A stretch of DNA of 9,153 nt from DASRRB01 sp036732755 (lineage in GTDB: Bacteria > Planctomycetota > B15-G4 > SIAN01): NCBI GenBank assembly GCA_036732755.1, contig DAINBU010000170.1, positions 1 through 9,153 of the forward strand. The letters are read 5' to 3'. The first letter of the stretch is position 1. Each line of letters starts with the position of its first letter. Made by a program: the position numbers and the translations under genes. The notes below the pieces were generated by a model. That model was not told where the DNA came from. It made no database searches and saw only the letters and a program-made list of their open reading frames with translations. Positions 7,779 to 9,153 of the stretch are shown in pieces.

Positions 7779-8404
7779 CAGCGGTCTCCTCGCAGCCACG
7801 TCGCGAGGATCACTTCCGAGGTCGGCTTGCCGACGCGCTGCCAGCGCAGTCGCACGACGATCGGGAGGGCGCGGTAGTCGGCGTCCCTCGAGTTGCCGTC
7901 GATCACGCCGTCGCCGTTCAGGTCGTGCGGCAGCCCGTAGCGCGGGGCGACCTCGTCCTCGCGCAGCGCCGCGACGCCGGCGTCCGTCTTGACCGGCACC
8001 TGCACCAGGAAGGTCACGGTCCCCAGCACCGCGGGCACGTCGAAATCGGGGTAGTAGGTCGCGGCCGCCTGCGTCGCGAGGGTCGTGTCGACGCAGTGGC
8101 GCGACAGCGTCGCGTCGCCGGCGCTCTCCTGCGAGAGCGGCCGCAGCCGGGCGTAGAGCCCGGCCCAGTCGGGATCGGCGCGGATCCGCTCGACGAAGCG
8201 GCCGAGCGTCTGGAGCGCGATGCCGCGCTCCTCGACGCGGCGGCTCAGGTCGTGGCTGCCCAGCGTGCTCGCGGCGAAGCCGAGGATCGAGATCACGAGG
8301 ATCGTGCTGCCGATCAGGGCCTCGACCAGCGAGAAACCGGCGGCGGCGCGACCGGTCGCGCCGTCGCGATTCGAATGGATTCGTTGCTCGTTCACCACGT
8401 TCAC
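7778..8404 (-). CDS. PilV-like minor pilin (type IV prepilin) with a DxNxDGxxDG loop
   Basis: 208 residues from a GTG start at 8404, with GGAG at 8410-8413 five bases upstream. The prepilin signal is textbook: RAAAG|FSLVEALIGS, cleavage after Gly23, Phe at +1 and Glu at +5 (Glu28), then a hydrophobic segment to about residue 44. The 'SLVEALIG...L...ILGFAA' pattern is that of PilV. The stalk continues 'LSRRVEERGIALQTLGRFVE'. Near the C-terminus DLNGDGVIDG resembles a dockerin/EF-hand-type calcium loop. The frame stays open up to a GTG at 8521, but that start would give a leader of 62 residues, too long for a prepilin. It is the first gene of the pilin block and its stop overlaps the start of the next gene by one base. 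It has a single cysteine, so no internal disulfide. Confidence 0.87.
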   Translation of the reverse strand: MNVVNEQRIHSNRDGATGRAAAGFSLVEALIGSTILVISILGFAASTLGSHDLSRRVEERGIALQTLGRFVERIRADPDWAGLYARLRPLSQESAGDATLSRHCVDTTLATQAAATYYPDFDVPAVLGTVTFLVQVPVKTDAGVAALREDEVAPRYGLPHDLNGDGVIDGNSRDADYRALPIVVRLRWQRVGKPTSEVILATWLRGDR

Positions 8405-8579
8405 AGGCGCTCCGCGGCGGGAAGCCCGCCCGATCGGGGGTAACACGTTCCAGGCACGTCGGAAGCGCGGAGACGCGCGACGAGAAACAAATTCAGCTAT
8501 GCGCGCGCAATCGGCGAGCACCGGTTGCAGAAACCCGGGGCGGTGCGTGGGCGGTCGCAGCGCGACGTCGGACCGGGCT
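8405..8579 (-). promoter_or_regulatory. Intergenic region upstream of the pilin operon: probable promoter and 5' leader
   Basis: This 175-base gap between the response regulator stop and the GTG of the pilV-like gene is the only place in the block long enough for an internal promoter. A patch at 8484-8500 is clearly richer in A and T than its surroundings and is a plausible melting region, about 80-95 bases before the start codon. I cannot match a sigma-70 pair or a sigma-54 element to it. A perfect 6-bp inverted repeat lies at 8416-8430. Confidence 0.35.
8416..8430 (-). other. Short perfect hairpin in the leader of the pilV-like gene
   Basis: GGCGGG-AAG-CCCGCC on the plus strand, which on the transcribed minus strand gives a 6-bp all-GC stem with a CTT loop. 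It ends 3 bases before the GGAG ribosome site at 8410-8413. It has no following T-run, so it is not a canonical terminator; it could modulate translation or transcript stability, or be chance in GC-rich DNA. Confidence 0.4.
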
Positions 8580-9153
8580 TCAGAATCTCAGCCGGTAGCC
8601 TTCGCCGCGCACCGATTCGATGTTCGCGCTGCCCGTGCGCGAGAGCTTCCGTCGCAGGTGGGACACGTGCACCGCGACGACGTTGCTGCGCTGCTGGCCG
8701 TCGTCCCAGAGCCGCTTGCGGAGCTCCGCCATCGAGACGATGCGGCCGCCGGCCTCGAGGAGGATCCAGAGCAGGTCGAACTCGCGCGCGCTCAGGTCGA
8801 GGCGCTCGCCGGCGATCTCGACGCTCCGCTGCGCGAGGTTCACCTCGAACACGCCGACCCGGACCTTGAGCGCACGCAGCTGGCGGCGGACCACCGCGCG
8901 CAGACGTGCGAGGAGGTCGCGCCATTCGAACGGCTTCGCGATGTAGTCGTCCGCGCCGAGCTCGAGCCCGCGCACGCGCTTGTTGGCCGATTCGCGCCGC
9001 GAGCTGAAGATCAGTGGGACCTGGATGCCGGCGGCGCGGATCTGTCGGAGGAAGTCGAGGCTTTTGTTCGAGGGGCGTCCGATGTCGATCACCATCACAT
9101 CGAAACTGCCGTTGCCCTTGCGCGTCAGCTCCTCGTGCGCCGACAGCAGCGTG
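8580..9153 (-). CDS. OmpR/PhoB-family response regulator, N-terminus beyond the window
   Basis: The frame runs to the right edge without a start, so about the first 20-30 residues of the receiver domain, including its usual acidic pair, are missing. An in-window GTG at 9098 is not the start, because receiver sequence continues upstream (GSFDVMVIDI). The phospho-acceptor is the Asp of VIDIGRP (codon 9084-9086). The conserved Lys is in ELGADDYIAKPFEW (codon 8934-8936). The C-terminal winged helix is complete: LDLSAREFDLLWILLEAGG, then a recognition region with VVAVHVSHLRRKL, and the terminal GEGYRLRF. It should bind DNA as a dimer when phosphorylated by a partner histidine kinase, which is not in the window. 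Lying directly upstream of, and codirectional with, the pilin genes, it may regulate them; this is adjacency only. The loop after the acceptor Asp, GRPSNKSLDF, departs from the common 'LPGMDG'. Confidence 0.93.
   Translation of the reverse strand, partial: TLLSAHEELTRKGNGSFDVMVIDIGRPSNKSLDFLRQIRAAGIQVPLIFSSRRESANKRVRGLELGADDYIAKPFEWRDLLARLRAVVRRQLRALKVRVGVFEVNLAQRSVEIAGERLDLSAREFDLLWILLEAGGRIVSMAELRKRLWDDGQQRSNVVAVHVSHLRRKLSRTGSANIESVRGEGYRLRF

Noticed and set aside
8405..8521. Longer start (GTG 8521) for the pilV-like gene.
   Set aside because: It would place 62 residues before the prepilin cleavage site; the GTG at 8404 has GGAG at 5-base spacing and gives a normal 23-residue leader.
8431..8579. 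Search for a sigma-54 (PilR-type) promoter before the pilin genes, prompted by TGGAACGTG-like sequence.
   Set aside because: The GG is not followed by GC at the required 10-base spacing; the element does not fit the -24/-12 consensus.

Overview
The window is very GC-rich and densely coded, with G or C in most third codon positions. It reads as a chromosomal segment of a Gram-negative-type bacterium. The best taxonomic hint is the left-edge gene, a large exported 'Pirellula/Verrucomicrobium-type' (PVC-type) dehydrogenase-like propeller protein with HEAT-like repeats. This family is abundant in Planctomycetota and Verrucomicrobiota and occurs in some other soil and aquatic phyla. Together with the style of the minor pilins (a Ca-loop PilV, a long beta-helical PilX), I lean towards a high-GC planctomycete-like bacterium. 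That placement is an inference from gene content only.

Layout: (1) positions 1-2892, minus strand, hold most of the PVC-type propeller/HEAT protein, whose C-terminus lies beyond the left edge. (2) Positions 2893-3058 are a short divergent intergenic region. (3) Positions 3059-3940, plus strand, encode an exported dienelactone hydrolase-family enzyme with an intact Cys-Asp-His triad. (4) Only 24 bases separate it from a convergent minus-strand gene block. Read in its own direction, from right to left, that block holds an OmpR/PhoB-type response regulator cut by the right edge (8580-9153), a 175-base gap, a PilV-like minor pilin (7778-8404), a PilW-like minor pilin (7227-7778, start overlapping the previous stop by one base), a long PilX-like protein with a beta-helix-like C-terminal domain (5972-7222), and a single-pass membrane protein with periplasmic HEAT repeats (3965-5962).

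The four genes from 8404 down to 3965 are packed with 1-base overlap, 4-base and 9-base gaps and look like one transcript. The three pilin-like proteins would make the tip or priming complex of a type IV pilus or a type II secretion-like pseudopilus. The HEAT/transmembrane protein occupies the slot where classical pilV-pilW-pilX operons carry the tip adhesin pilY1, so it is the least explained and most interesting gene here. The response regulator may control the operon, but this is inferred from adjacency only. No RNA genes, insertion sequences, CRISPR arrays or clear intrinsic terminators are visible. The very long open frames opposite the real genes are codon-register shadows produced by the base composition.
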